NCBI GenBank assembly: GCA_025930755.1
Contig: JAICOJ010000007.1
Location: 1 to 64,000 of the forward strand
DNA length: 64,000 bases
Direction of reading: 5' to 3'
Source: Gemmatimonadaceae bacterium
GTDB lineage: Bacteria > Gemmatimonadota > Gemmatimonadetes > Gemmatimonadales > Gemmatimonadaceae
The translations under genes were made by a program, and so were the position numbers. Below the pieces are notes generated by a model. The model was not told where the DNA came from and did not search any database. It worked only from the letters and a program-made list of their open reading frames with translations. Numbering within the stretch: the stretch's first letter is position 1; each line of letters opens with the position of its first letter. Shown in pieces: positions 19,534 to 29,737 of the stretch.

Positions 19534-19821
19534 TCAACGCGCGACGGTCTGTTGCCGGGAATCGCGAATGGGATCGCCGCTCCAGAGGCACCAGACCTTC
19601 GAGCCGATCTTCGTTCGCTCGAAACGGTCCTTCGACGTCTGGCAGCGCGTTCCGTCCTCCGCGACCAGGTCGAGTGGGGCCTCTTTGCCGATGACGAGCT
19701 TTCGCCCCAGCTCTTTGGTTGGCTCCGGGCTTCGGTGACCGCGCGTGTGCAGCGGCACCACGCAACCGGAGAGCGCAAGGGCGAGGAAAAGTGCGCGGCG
19801 AAGCGAACGGGTCGCGAACAT
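19534..19821 (-). CDS. hypothetical lipoprotein
   Basis: MFATRSLRRALFLALALSGCV lipobox. Confidence 0.5.
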   Translation of the reverse strand: MFATRSLRRALFLALALSGCVVPLHTRGHRSPEPTKELGRKLVIGKEAPLDLVAEDGTRCQTSKDRFERTKIGSKVWCLWSGDPIRDSRQQTVAR

Positions 19822-19895
19822 AACACCCCTCGGCGGCGTCACTGGAAAGACCTCTGCAGGCTCGTGGAGGTCACGACAGCGGAACTCGGAGCCTC

Positions 19896-20384
19896 TCATT
19901 GCTCGGCAGGGCGCGCGAGTGCGGCTCGGATCTGATCGAGGTGATGCTCGTTATGGGCCGCCACCTTCTCGAATTCGTCCTTCAGCGTTCGCACGCCGGT
20001 AACGCTGTGCACGAACTCGAGGTGTCCTTTGGCCTCGTAGTACAGCTCGGCGTAGTAGATGATGGCTTGTCGGACCGACTCATAGACTCGGCGCGAAAGG
20101 TCGAGCGGAACGCGGGAATAGTCGAGCCCTTCCGCCCAGGCGTCCTGATCGAAGACCCACAAGACCTGCCGGGGCTCGCTCAGGACGCGTCGAATGCGAT
20201 CGAAGAGAACCGTTTCAGCGTCGGCGAGGTGCAGCAGGATGAATCGGACCGGCCATTTCCCGGGCGCGTACGTCCGCGCGAGATCGTGGTCGCCGAGCGC
20301 GAAGAGCGCGAGGGTCTCGTCGCGGGTTGCTTCCAGCCGTTGAAGGAGATCCGCGGTCGGGGAGAATCGCCTAACGCCAGTCAT
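19896..20384 (-). CDS. DinB family protein
   Basis: KWPVRFILLHLADAETV...AAHNEHHLDQI three-His pattern. Confidence 0.82.
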   Translation of the reverse strand: MTGVRRFSPTADLLQRLEATRDETLALFALGDHDLARTYAPGKWPVRFILLHLADAETVLFDRIRRVLSEPRQVLWVFDQDAWAEGLDYSRVPLDLSRRVYESVRQAIIYYAELYYEAKGHLEFVHSVTGVRTLKDEFEKVAAHNEHHLDQIRAALARPAEQ

Positions 20385-20414
20385 CGGAACGTCCGCCGCG
20401 GCCGCGGGGGATCC

Positions 20415-20960
20415 TCATACGGCACAGTCGGCCGGCACACGATGACCGCGAGCGTGACCGCTCGTGATGCGGAGCATGCGTTGACCCCGCACAGTCCAGT
20501 CTCCCATGAGGTCACGGACGAGCTCGTACTCGTCATCCTGCGCGAAGGCGCGGTGCACGCCCGCTGTGGCTCGGCAGTGTCGCAGGACGAGAACGCGAGC
20601 CGTATCGCCTCGGAACGTGATGCGAGCAATGGAGATTCGAAATCCCGGCCGTGTGGGAGGATCGGTCTCCCAGGGACATGGCGGGACTCCGGAGGCGCCG
20701 CGATCGACGAGTTGAGCCCCCGCCTTCTCCGCGAAATCACGAATCAACGGGTTGGGCGTTGATGCATCGGGGTTGGGGCACGTGTACGGGTGCGAGCCGT
20801 CGTGGCATGCGAACCACTGGACCACGGTGCGGGCGTCCTTGCGCAGCTCACTCGCAAGCGTCTGGAGCACGAAAAGCGAGTCGAGGCGACCCTGCGCGTC
20901 CACCCGGGCCGCGAAGGTGAACGCGATCGTGGCGACGGCGAGCAGGCACCGGAGCAGCAT
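20415..20960 (-). CDS. hypothetical secreted protein
   Basis: 181 aa ORF with signal peptide. Confidence 0.5.
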   Translation of the reverse strand: MLLRCLLAVATIAFTFAARVDAQGRLDSLFVLQTLASELRKDARTVVQWFACHDGSHPYTCPNPDASTPNPLIRDFAEKAGAQLVDRGASGVPPCPWETDPPTRPGFRISIARITFRGDTARVLVLRHCRATAGVHRAFAQDDEYELVRDLMGDWTVRGQRMLRITSGHARGHRVPADCAV

Positions 20961-20981
20961 ATTCTGAACCCCGAATGCGAG

Positions 20982-21233
20982 CTACTGGTGCGACGGCGGA
21001 CGCGGACGAGGATCCCAGATCTCGTCCTCGGTTCGAGCGATCATCACGTGGGCGAGGTCGACCGTGAGGGCGGTAAGCCCCATCAGTGGCAGCGCCACCA
21101 GAGTAGCGCCGAAGCTTGCCAGCGTACGGTGATCCGGGGCGACCGGGAGCTGCACCGCCTGCTCGAGCAGCGCGTCATAATCCCGCGTCATCCGCTCCGT
21201 GCGAGCCAGGAGCTCCGCCTTCCTGGGATGCAT
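20982..21233 (-). CDS. hypothetical protein
   Basis: 83 aa ORF between same-strand genes. Confidence 0.4.
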   Translation of the reverse strand: MHPRKAELLARTERMTRDYDALLEQAVQLPVAPDHRTLASFGATLVALPLMGLTALTVDLAHVMIARTEDEIWDPRPRPPSHQ

Positions 21234-21245
21234 AGCCGTTGGCGG

Positions 21246-21746
21246 CTATTTACTCGACTGTCGCGCGCGTGACCCAAGCGCCACTGCCTGGGGCGCGACG
21301 TGCTGCACTTGCTCGAGCACGTGGACCACGTCGTCGTACGATACATCGTCGGATGGAACCACCGTGATCCTCGCGCGTCGGCCCAGTCCCTCAGTGAGGT
21401 CGGTGAGGCTTTGTCGCAGCCGAGCGAATGCGCCCTCGTCGGTGGGGTCAGCCCGGTAGATCAGGGTTTCTCGATCGCCACGTCGCACTACCAGTTGGTG
21501 GCGATCGAGGCGCACGACGACGTCTGGGGTGCCGGTTGTTGCAGCGGTACCCTCATCGACGTCGACGGTCGCAGGCGGCGCCACGAGGTCGAAGCTGGCA
21601 AGCGCCGACCGAAGTGTTACGGCGCTCAGTAAGCTGAAGAACACGATGGCCGTCAGGATATCGACGAGCGGCACGAGGTTGAGCGGGCCGTGCGCGCGTG
21701 CGAATTCGCTGCGGCGAGCGTGGAAGCGTGAGCGGGCGAGCGCCAT
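21246..21746 (-). CDS. ExbD/TolR-like biopolymer transport protein
   Basis: LNLVPLVDILTAIVFFSLLS N-terminal TM motif, periplasmic domain. Confidence 0.75.
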   Translation of the reverse strand: MALARSRFHARRSEFARAHGPLNLVPLVDILTAIVFFSLLSAVTLRSALASFDLVAPPATVDVDEGTAATTGTPDVVVRLDRHQLVVRRGDRETLIYRADPTDEGAFARLRQSLTDLTEGLGRRARITVVPSDDVSYDDVVHVLEQVQHVAPQAVALGSRARQSSK

Positions 21747-22080
21747 ACGTAGTTCCTCGACGAGATGTGATCGACAGACCTCAAGGGCCGTGCCATGCAC
21801 TTCGACCTAACGGCGAGGGAGTCGGCGCCTAATAGGCCGAACTGCCGCGACGTCAGCTCACGACGACGGAACCCTGATACACGCCGCCCCCCGCCAGCTG
21901 CGCGTCGACCTCCAGCGTCGGCTGTACGCCGTCGGCGAAGACGAGACGACCCGTGATGCGTCCGCCAGGCCGCGATCGACCGATGTGGAGTACGTTGCCG
22001 CTGGCCGGTTCCCGTCGAGGGAGCCGCATCGGTCGCGCAACGATGGGCCCTCGTTAGGACGGCGGTGTCGCGTCACCCGC

Positions 22081-22950
22081 TCACAGGCACAGAAGCGCCA
22101 CGTCCGCCGCCGCTGGAATCCCGGCACTGACCACCGAAGAATGCGATGTCGTCTGCCTCCGTGGAGCCACGCTCTCCGGCTCGGCGGTGACGTGCAGCAG
22201 ATACGGCATGCCGAGCGACTGGAGGTGGGTGTCGAAATACTCGAATCGGCGGGAGGGCCCGCACCCCCAGCCGACCGTCACCCGGCCGAGCGTCCACGCG
22301 CCGGTTTCGGCTCCCTGTGGGACGGTGATCGTCGCCTTCCAAAGCCCGTCCGCCGGGGTGCCGGTGCTGAGGGCGAGCGCCTCGTAGAGCGATTCGAAAT
22401 CGGTCGATGTCGCCGTGGGGTTGTAGAACTGCACCGCGCCATAGGCGATACCCCAGGTCGTGCGGTCGTCGGTTGCCCACACGGACACCGTCGCCGAGGC
22501 GTCGCTCGATGCGACATTCACGTGATCCGGGGTGATCCACACTCCCCGAAGCACGGCGCCTCGTCTGACGTAGCCCGTGAACCTCGCTGAACCAGCTCCT
22601 TCGACCGTCGCCGTGGCGTGGTGGTCTCCAAGGGTTGAATTCCCGGTCTCGACGGAGTGGAACGACCAGCTTGCGCTCGCCACACCGTCGCCACCGGTCG
22701 CCGTCGACGCCGGCGAAATCGCGCCCGAGCTCGCCGTCCAGCTGACGCGCACTCCGGCGAGCGGATTGCCGGCGCGGTCGAGGACGCGTACGCGCAGCGA
22801 GTCCGGCAGGGTCTCGTACCCGAGGCCCTCCTGGCCGTTGCCGGCCGCGATTTCAATGGACGCGGGAGCGCTGCCAGGCGCAGTGGAATCAGCGCAGGCA
22901 GCAAGACCGCCGGCAAGCACGACCGCGGAGAGCAGGGGAAGTGTACGCAT
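22081..22950 (-). CDS. Ig-like (Big_1-type) domain lipoprotein
   Basis: LAACADS lipobox; 'DSLRVRVLDRAGNPLAGVRVSWTASSGAISPASTATGGDGVASASWSFHS'. Confidence 0.7.
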   Translation of the reverse strand: MRTLPLLSAVVLAGGLAACADSTAPGSAPASIEIAAGNGQEGLGYETLPDSLRVRVLDRAGNPLAGVRVSWTASSGAISPASTATGGDGVASASWSFHSVETGNSTLGDHHATATVEGAGSARFTGYVRRGAVLRGVWITPDHVNVASSDASATVSVWATDDRTTWGIAYGAVQFYNPTATSTDFESLYEALALSTGTPADGLWKATITVPQGAETGAWTLGRVTVGWGCGPSRRFEYFDTHLQSLGMPYLLHVTAEPESVAPRRQTTSHSSVVSAGIPAAADVALLCL

Positions 22951-23115
22951 GGACTGAGGGTTCAGGCTCCTGATCGGCCGGTCCAGGACACTATGCTATG
23001 CGAGCGCCGCCTTGTAAAGAAATTGTCCCCGTGGCGAGTTAGCGAGCTGCGGCACGGAACTGCCCTTCCGTCGCGCCGAACGCTGTCGGCGTCAGGCGGA
23101 GGTTAGGCGACGCCC

Positions 23116-23532
23116 TCAGGCACCCTTGTTCTTGTCATCCCACAGCTTCGGCTCCCAGAGCTCGACCTTGTTGCCGTCCGGGTCCATGATCCAGGCAAAT
23201 CTGCCATTCTCGTGCGATTCGGGTCCTTGAAGGATCTCCACACCACCGGCCCTCAGCTGCTCGAGCAGCTCGCCAAGGTTGTCGACCCGGTAGTTGATCA
23301 TGAAGGACGACTGGCTTGGGCTGAACCATTGGCTGTCGTGCGCGGCGACATGCCACACCGTCAGGCCTTGATCGTCGGCCTTGTCGTCCGGCCATCGGAG
23401 GATCGCGCCGCCAAAGTCTTCCAGCGGCAGGCCCAGGTGCTTCCGATACCACGCCGCCAATCCCGCGCCGTCACCCTTGCTCTTGATAAAGACGCCGCCG
23501 ACTCCGGTGATCTTCGCCATGGTCACTCCCAT
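23116..23532 (-). CDS. VOC/glyoxalase family protein
   Basis: AWYRKHLGLPLEDFGGAILRW...RFAWIMDPDGNKVELWEPK. Confidence 0.9.
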   Translation of the reverse strand: MGVTMAKITGVGGVFIKSKGDGAGLAAWYRKHLGLPLEDFGGAILRWPDDKADDQGLTVWHVAAHDSQWFSPSQSSFMINYRVDNLGELLEQLRAGGVEILQGPESHENGRFAWIMDPDGNKVELWEPKLWDDKNKGA

Positions 23533-23612
23533 GCCTCGAGCTGGCTAACGGTTTCTCATCAATGCGCCGGCGTTGGCGACGGTTGCCGTTGTCGCCTTCG
23601 GACAGCGTTAGG

Positions 23613-26474
23613 TCACGATGCCTGCAAGCGCGTCAGAAGGCGCGTCGTCTCCTCTTCGGGCTCCGCCTCGAGTTCCGTCCGCAGCCGGTCGGCAAAACGT
23701 CGATAGGCCCGAAGCGCTTGTGAGCGGTCGCCGGCTTCCGCGAGGCAGTACATGAGCGCTCGCAACGCCTCCTCGTGCAGCTCGTCGCGCGCGAGCACGC
23801 GCCGGTACAACTCTGCGGCCTTCGCGTACCGCTCCTCCCGGGCGTAGTGAGCGGCGAGCTCCATCAGCGCATCGACGTAGACGCGCTGGAGGCGCTCACG
23901 ATGCTCCACGTGCCAGTCGCCCACCGGCTCACCATCCAGGAAGTCGCCCCGGTACCGCAGCAGCGCCTGATCAAGCGCCACCGCGGCTCGGTCGGACTGC
24001 CGCTTGAGCGCATGGCGCGCCGCGGACACCTCACGTTCGAAAGCGATCGCGTCGAATTCCTCGACCAGCGCCGGGTCGACGCGGTACCGGTCGTTGACCA
24101 CAACGACGATCTCGGGGCTGCCTAACGCCTTGCGAAGACGGTGGAGCGTGACGTGAAAGTTGTTTCGCAGCTGCGCCGTACTCGCGTCGGGCCAGAAGGC
24201 GAGCCCCGCCTGCTCCTTCGTGCGCCCTTCCGGATGCATGAGGAGATAGACGAGCAGCTCACGCGGCCGCGCCGACCCCCACGCGGATGGATCGACCGAC
24301 CGATCCCCGAGGAAAACCTGCAACGGCCCAAGCGCCAGCACACGCAGTCGCGAGCGGGCTCCATCGGTCGCGGACGTGTCATCCGCGTGTACGATGCGAT
24401 GCTCGGCGGTGTGGCGCGCGGCCTCGGCGAAACCGAGCTGCACGACTTCCGTGGTCGACAACGAGTGACCCGCGGCATAGATCTCGTCGAAGCGCGCGCC
24501 GAGCGATCCGCGCAGGCTCGCGAGCAGCTCGACGCGCTCGGCCGGGGTCGGCTCCGGGAGGGCGACCGCCAGCCGAGCGCGGTGCGCCTCCGTGCCAGCG
24601 ACGAGCCTCGCAGCGTCCTCGAAACGGCCACGACGTACCGCTAGGAACGCGACGACGTCCAGCGCGAGTGCGATTCCCCACCCGTCATTGATCGCCACCT
24701 CGCGCTCGAGGCTCTCCATGACGAGAGCGCACGCGTCCTCCATCCGCCCCCGCGCAAACTCGATGCGCGCCAGCGTCGCCAACGCGTGAGCGAGCGTCGT
24801 GGGGAGGTGATGCGTGCGTCCGACCTCCACGTTGGCGGCGATGAGCTCGTGCGCCATGTCGAAATCGCCCTGCGCATACGCCGCCCACCCGCGCCAGAAC
24901 CTGGCGAAGATCACGGCAATGTCGTGGGCTGGCCAGCCGCGCGTGAATCCGAGCGCTTCTTCCAGAATCGGCAGCGCGCGACCGATGTCGCCCCCGAGGA
25001 GACAGGAGGCACCGTACTTGGCGAGCGCGGACGCCGTGCCGGCGACGTCTCCGGCCGCACGCAACAGCGGGATTCCCGTCTCGAAGTCCATGCACGCGCG
25101 GTCGTACTCCCCCTGCGCAAGGGCGGTGAGGGCACTCGTCACCCAGGCGCGGCCACACAAGCGTGGCGTGCAGTCGGCGCCGAGGTCGAGCGCTCGGTCG
25201 GTGATCTGCCGGGCCTCGCGGAACTGCCCCACGGCGTACCAGAACCAGTACATCGCGCCGACGAAGCGCAGCGCGAGCTCGGCCCGCGACCTATCCGCGG
25301 CCGCCCAACTACACGCTGCGCGGAGGTTGTCGTGCTCGGCCACGAGCTGTGCGAGCCCCCGGGGAGAGTTCGAGCCTCCGACGATGTTAGGCTCCGCTTC
25401 TTCCACCACCGCGAGGAAGTACCTCGCAAAGCGCTCCTCGAGCGCCGGATTTTCACCCGCCTCGCGCAGTCGCTCGACGCCATACTGCCGAACCGTCTCC
25501 AGCATTCGGTAGCGCGCGATTCCGTCGCCCGGCTCCATGACGACGAGCGACTTGTCTACGAGCGCCGAGACGCCATCGAGGATGTCCTCCGCTTCGAGCG
25601 GCTCACCGGCGCAAATCGCCTCGGCGGCGTCGAGCGTGAACGTGCCGGCGAAGACCGCCAGTCGGCGGAGCAGCACCTGCTCGCGAGCGCCGAGGAGGCC
25701 ATGGCTCCAGTCCATCGCCGCGCGCAGCGTCCGATGGCGGGGAAGGGCGGTACGACTGCCTCCGGTGAGGAGACGGAAGGCGTTGTCGAGGCGATGCGCG
25801 ATCTGGTCGGGCGAAAGCACGCGCACGCGAGCGGCAGCCAGCTCGATGGCGAGTGGCATCCCATCCAGCCGGCGACAGATCTCGCCCACTGGCCTCGTGT
25901 TCGCGGACGTGAGCACGAACGATGGCAGGACGGCCTGCGCGCGGTCCACGAACAGCTGGACCGCCTCTGCGCTCGCGAGTGGTGGGACGAGCCACGCGGT
26001 CTCACTCGCGACTCCCAGCGCCTCACGACTGGTGGCGAGAACCGTTAGGCGCTGGCAGGCCCGGAGGAGCGAATCGACGAGCTCGGCGCAACGCTCGACC
26101 ACGTGCTCGCAGTTGTCGAGGACGAGCAGGACGCGCTCATGGGCGTGGGTGGCAGCGAGGAGCTCGGGCAGCGGTGTCCCGCCGACCTCGTGTACCTGAA
26201 ACGCGGCGGCGACGTGCTCGGGAAGGAGCTCCGCGTCGGCGAGCGGGGCGAGGTCGACCCACACGACGCGCTCGACGCTCGCTTTGGCGCGCGCCGCCAC
26301 CTCGGCGCCAAGGCGCGTCTTTCCGCTTCCGCCGGCCCCGGTGAGCGTGAGCAGTCGCACCGAGCCAACGAGACGCGTGAGCTCGCCGAGCTCACGCTCG
26401 CGGCCTACGAAACGCGTCAGATGGACCGGGAGCTCCGGGGCGGCGCTGGCGCTTTGGGACTCGAGGATGGTCAT
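23613..26474 (-). CDS. NB-ARC/TPR regulator with C-terminal wHTH-BTAD (SARP-type) module
   Basis: Walker A TGAGGSGKTRL, LLVLDNCEHV, then C-terminal RPRELLVYLLMHPEGRTKEQ and BTAD-like repeats. Confidence 0.85.
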   Translation of the reverse strand: MTILESQSASAAPELPVHLTRFVGRERELGELTRLVGSVRLLTLTGAGGSGKTRLGAEVAARAKASVERVVWVDLAPLADAELLPEHVAAAFQVHEVGGTPLPELLAATHAHERVLLVLDNCEHVVERCAELVDSLLRACQRLTVLATSREALGVASETAWLVPPLASAEAVQLFVDRAQAVLPSFVLTSANTRPVGEICRRLDGMPLAIELAAARVRVLSPDQIAHRLDNAFRLLTGGSRTALPRHRTLRAAMDWSHGLLGAREQVLLRRLAVFAGTFTLDAAEAICAGEPLEAEDILDGVSALVDKSLVVMEPGDGIARYRMLETVRQYGVERLREAGENPALEERFARYFLAVVEEAEPNIVGGSNSPRGLAQLVAEHDNLRAACSWAAADRSRAELALRFVGAMYWFWYAVGQFREARQITDRALDLGADCTPRLCGRAWVTSALTALAQGEYDRACMDFETGIPLLRAAGDVAGTASALAKYGASCLLGGDIGRALPILEEALGFTRGWPAHDIAVIFARFWRGWAAYAQGDFDMAHELIAANVEVGRTHHLPTTLAHALATLARIEFARGRMEDACALVMESLEREVAINDGWGIALALDVVAFLAVRRGRFEDAARLVAGTEAHRARLAVALPEPTPAERVELLASLRGSLGARFDEIYAAGHSLSTTEVVQLGFAEAARHTAEHRIVHADDTSATDGARSRLRVLALGPLQVFLGDRSVDPSAWGSARPRELLVYLLMHPEGRTKEQAGLAFWPDASTAQLRNNFHVTLHRLRKALGSPEIVVVVNDRYRVDPALVEEFDAIAFEREVSAARHALKRQSDRAAVALDQALLRYRGDFLDGEPVGDWHVEHRERLQRVYVDALMELAAHYAREERYAKAAELYRRVLARDELHEEALRALMYCLAEAGDRSQALRAYRRFADRLRTELEAEPEEETTRLLTRLQAS

Positions 26475-26520
26475 TCGCGGCGGGCAGGCGGGTCAACAAT
26501 AGGGCCGGGACCCGCTCGCA

Positions 26521-27021
26521 TCAAGCAGCGAGAAATCCTGTAATGAGTCGGACGATTTCCTCTACCGGTTGGCCGTCGCGGACGATGATCAGCGGCACCG
26601 AGGCCTGCCCGGTTGCGGCCGCCAACGCTCCTCCGACATCGTGCTCGCCCCCAGCGTCGTGTGGCACGAGGGCGATCCGCGCGACCTGATCGAGGCCGAG
26701 CAGCGTCAACTCCAGAATGGGAATGCAGAAGCGGTCCGCCCCCACGATGCCGACGTTCGACATTCCCAGACCTTCGAGGAAATCGGCGAGCCAATCGGCG
26801 ATGTCTGCGTCGGCCTCCGGGGGTTCCGGGAGGATCACGCGAAAACGCGAACCAAGCGTCGCGAGAAGCTCGGGCCACGGGGGCTTCGGGTAGCCGGTCG
26901 CGAGGATGATGACGATAGTGCGGCCCGTCCCGCTGCGGCGATAGCGCATGACTCGGTCGTTGGCGCGCACTTCCGCCCACTCCTGAGGGATGCGAGGGGG
27001 CTCGAGGGACAGGTTCGGCAT
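26521..27021 (-). CDS. alpha/beta-hydrolase-fold-like protein
   Basis: 166 aa, GTGRTIVIILATGYPKPPWPELLATLGSRFRVILPEPP. Confidence 0.5.
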   Translation of the reverse strand: MPNLSLEPPRIPQEWAEVRANDRVMRYRRSGTGRTIVIILATGYPKPPWPELLATLGSRFRVILPEPPEADADIADWLADFLEGLGMSNVGIVGADRFCIPILELTLLGLDQVARIALVPHDAGGEHDVGGALAAATGQASVPLIIVRDGQPVEEIVRLITGFLAA

Positions 27022-27186
27022 GCCGCGGATAGTAGGCTCGACCGCTTACCGACCGCTTACGGCGTATGGGCGGTGGAGGTGGCCTGGTCGCGTTACGCGG
27101 GTCGTAAGCGGCGGGTGCGATCGTCTCCGGCGTTCACCGCGTCCGACATCACGCCGCCCCCGCGGCCTGTACACAAGGAGGGCCCA

Positions 27187-28074
27187 ATGCCCCGCATCCG
27201 CATTTTCTTCGCTGCGAGCGCCGTTCTCGCGACTGTCCTCGCTGCTACCAGCGTTTCGTCGCTCTCCGGTGCCGGCAAGGAGGCGCCGGAGATGACACGG
27301 CGCTACGGAACGACCGTGAAGCTCGGGAACGCACGCGCTCGCGCGTACGTCAACGTCGACGACAAGAGCGGCGCCCCGATCGAGATCGGCGTGGCGCTCG
27401 ATGAGAAGGCGCTCGAAGGTCTCCCGTCGATTGGCACCGGCCATCACGGCACGCACGTGATGCCCCACACCTATATCCTCGAGCTGCCCGAGCAGTATGC
27501 GAAGCCGTTCAAGTTCGTAGAGCTGAACTGGAACCCCGCGGGTCACGAGCCCACCGGTGTGTACGAGGGTGTGCCGCACTTCGATTTCCATTTCTACACG
27601 ATCACGCAGGCGGAGCGTGAGGCGATCGTCCCGGGCGATCCGCAGTTTGCGGCGAAGGCGAACAACGTCCCGGCGCCCGAGTACGTGCCGCCGTTCAACG
27701 CGGCACTCGCGCCTCCCGGCCTCAACCCGTCCGATGTCGCCGTCCCGAAGATGGGCGTGCACTGGGTCGATGTGCGCTCTCCCGAGCTGCAGCGTCTGCT
27801 CAACAAGCCGGAGGCGTACAAGCCGTTCACGGCCACGTTCATCCACGGATCGTGGGACGGACGCCTGACGTTCTGGGAGCCGATGATCACGCGGTCGCAC
27901 ATTCTCGAAACGAAGACGGCGGTTGATCCGGCGGTACGCGACCAGATCATTCCGATCCCGACGCCTGCGCGCTACCAGGCAGCGGGGTACTACCCGAGCG
28001 CGTATCGTATCACGTGGGACGGAAAGGCGAAGGAGTATCGCATCGCGCTGACGCAGCTCACGTGGTGGGAGTGA
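27187..28074 (+). CDS. secreted protein of DUF5602/TTHB210-like type
   Basis: Signal peptide; 'LPEQYAKPFKFVELNWNPAGHEPTGVYEGVPHFDFHFYTI'. Confidence 0.65.
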   Translation: MPRIRIFFAASAVLATVLAATSVSSLSGAGKEAPEMTRRYGTTVKLGNARARAYVNVDDKSGAPIEIGVALDEKALEGLPSIGTGHHGTHVMPHTYILELPEQYAKPFKFVELNWNPAGHEPTGVYEGVPHFDFHFYTITQAEREAIVPGDPQFAAKANNVPAPEYVPPFNAALAPPGLNPSDVAVPKMGVHWVDVRSPELQRLLNKPEAYKPFTATFIHGSWDGRLTFWEPMITRSHILETKTAVDPAVRDQIIPIPTPARYQAAGYYPSAYRITWDGKAKEYRIALTQLTWWE

Positions 28075-28112
28075 ATCGCGGTCCCGCTCGCGCCTCGGTT
28101 CGCGGTTGACCG

Positions 28113-28144
28113 GCGGGCGCCTGCGTAGTCGCGCAGGCGCCCGC
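28113..28144 (+). terminator. candidate transcription terminator hairpin
   Basis: GCGGGCGCCTGCG/TAGT/CGCGCAGGCGCCCGC inverted repeat about 40 nt after the stop of 27187..28074. Confidence 0.5.
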
Positions 28145-28324
28145 TTCGCACGCTCAGCAGGCAGTCCTGGCGCGCAAGGGCCGCCGAGACCTCGTCACCG
28201 CGCGCCCAACGATCGCTCGGGAGGAATGTTCGAGTTGCTCGGTCGAGTCTCGTGATGCGGGATCGTCGAAGTGTTGGCCGCTGTTCCGGGATCAAACGCG
28301 CACCCATGGCCGACAAGTCTCGAT

Positions 28325-28732
28325 CTACTTGATCTTCACTTTCTCGATCTCGGGGTTCGGCGTGAATGCGTCACCGAAATCCTCGACCTCCGACACCTTG
28401 CGGATCTCGACCTGCGCCTCGCCGTTCGGAAAGATGTTCGGAGTGCGCTTCACCCACTCGATCGCGGCTTGCAGCGACTCCACCTGAATGATCGAGAAGC
28501 CCGCCACGAGCTCCTTCGTCTCGGTGAACGGGCCATCGATGACGGTGCGCTTGTCGCCGCTGAAATTCACGCGCGCACCCTGCGAGGTCGGGGCGAGCCC
28601 CTCAGCGGCGAGGAGGATACCGGCCTTCGCGAGCTCCTCGTTGTACGTCTGCATCGCGGCAAACTCTTCGGGCTTCGGCAGATCGCCCGCCTCCGATTCC
28701 TTCGTCGCCATGACCATGACCATGAAACGCAT
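28325..28732 (-). CDS. YCII-related (DGPF) domain protein
   Basis: MRFMVMVMA start; VIDGPFTETKELVAGF motif. Confidence 0.88.
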   Translation of the reverse strand: MRFMVMVMATKESEAGDLPKPEEFAAMQTYNEELAKAGILLAAEGLAPTSQGARVNFSGDKRTVIDGPFTETKELVAGFSIIQVESLQAAIEWVKRTPNIFPNGEAQVEIRKVSEVEDFGDAFTPNPEIEKVKIK

Positions 28733-29023
28733 TGCGCTCTCCTGAATTCGGCTCGTGACGGATGCCGCACGCTTCGCGGCCTCACTACACGTCGAACAAG
28801 ACCGGTGAAAATCGACACGAGCTTCGAGAAAGTCGCAAAACTGTCGGGTTGAAGAACTTGGCTCATCCGGGGAGTGAAACGGCCAGCGATGTCCCGTTCC
28901 GGCCGATCGCACGCGCCCATGATTTCATGAGTGCTTCGCTACCACCGGCGGAGGAGTGGCCGACTACCGGAAGCCGGCCCGGTCGCCCGTCAGCCGCAGC
29001 CCTCGTTAGGTGACACGGCGCCC

Positions 29024-29566
29024 CTACAGCTGGCCGGGATTGCGCTGCCAGATTGCCCAGGTCAATGCCATCGCGAAGCTCACCCAGCCCAGGTACGGCG
29101 CGAGGCACCACGCGGCCACCGGTCGCACTCGGCCAAAGTGCCAAGTCGTAATGGCCACGGCCAGCCACAGCAAGGCGATCTCGCCAAATGCGATCGCGCC
29201 CTCTCGCCAGGCGAAGAAGAGCCACGTCCAAAGAGCGTTTAGCCCCAGCTGGCCCACGAATAGCGCCAGTCCACGTCGTCGGCTGGAGCGTCCCGCGGAC
29301 GTCGCGGGCTGGGCGCGCCATACCGGCCAGGCCGCGACACCCATGAGTACGTAAAGGGCCGACCAGACCGGCCCGAACAGCCAGCCCGGAGGTGCCCAGC
29401 TTGGCTTCGACAAGCTGCCGTAGAAGACCCCGGCGTCGCGCGATGCGATCCCACCGATGGCGCCCGCCGTCACGGCAAGCACGACCCACCCGAGGAGCGC
29501 CAACCAACTCGGCGCTCCGCGCCGCGCGGCCGTGGTCTGCGCGTCCAATGCATTGTGTTGACCCAT
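29024..29566 (-). CDS. TspO/MBR family protein
   Basis: LSKPSWAPPGWLFGPVWSALYVLMGVAAWPVW signature, 5 TM pattern. Confidence 0.9.
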   Translation of the reverse strand: MGQHNALDAQTTAARRGAPSWLALLGWVVLAVTAGAIGGIASRDAGVFYGSLSKPSWAPPGWLFGPVWSALYVLMGVAAWPVWRAQPATSAGRSSRRRGLALFVGQLGLNALWTWLFFAWREGAIAFGEIALLWLAVAITTWHFGRVRPVAAWCLAPYLGWVSFAMALTWAIWQRNPGQL

Positions 29567-29737
29567 GGCTCACCGAGAATGTATGCGTGTCACCGCTTCG
29601 TGTTCTGCGGCATGGCCGCGGACATCGTCCGAGCTGCGGAGGCGGGCGCCGCTACGCGTTAGGATCGGACGATGAGCCATGGCCGTGGCGCCGGCGGGTT
29701 GCCGCATCCTGGATGTGCGAGGGCCGACCGGCCAGGT

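Noticed and set aside
21858-22127. 89-aa minus-strand ORF
   Set aside because: No recognizable motif, overlaps the end of the Ig-like gene region; insufficient support.
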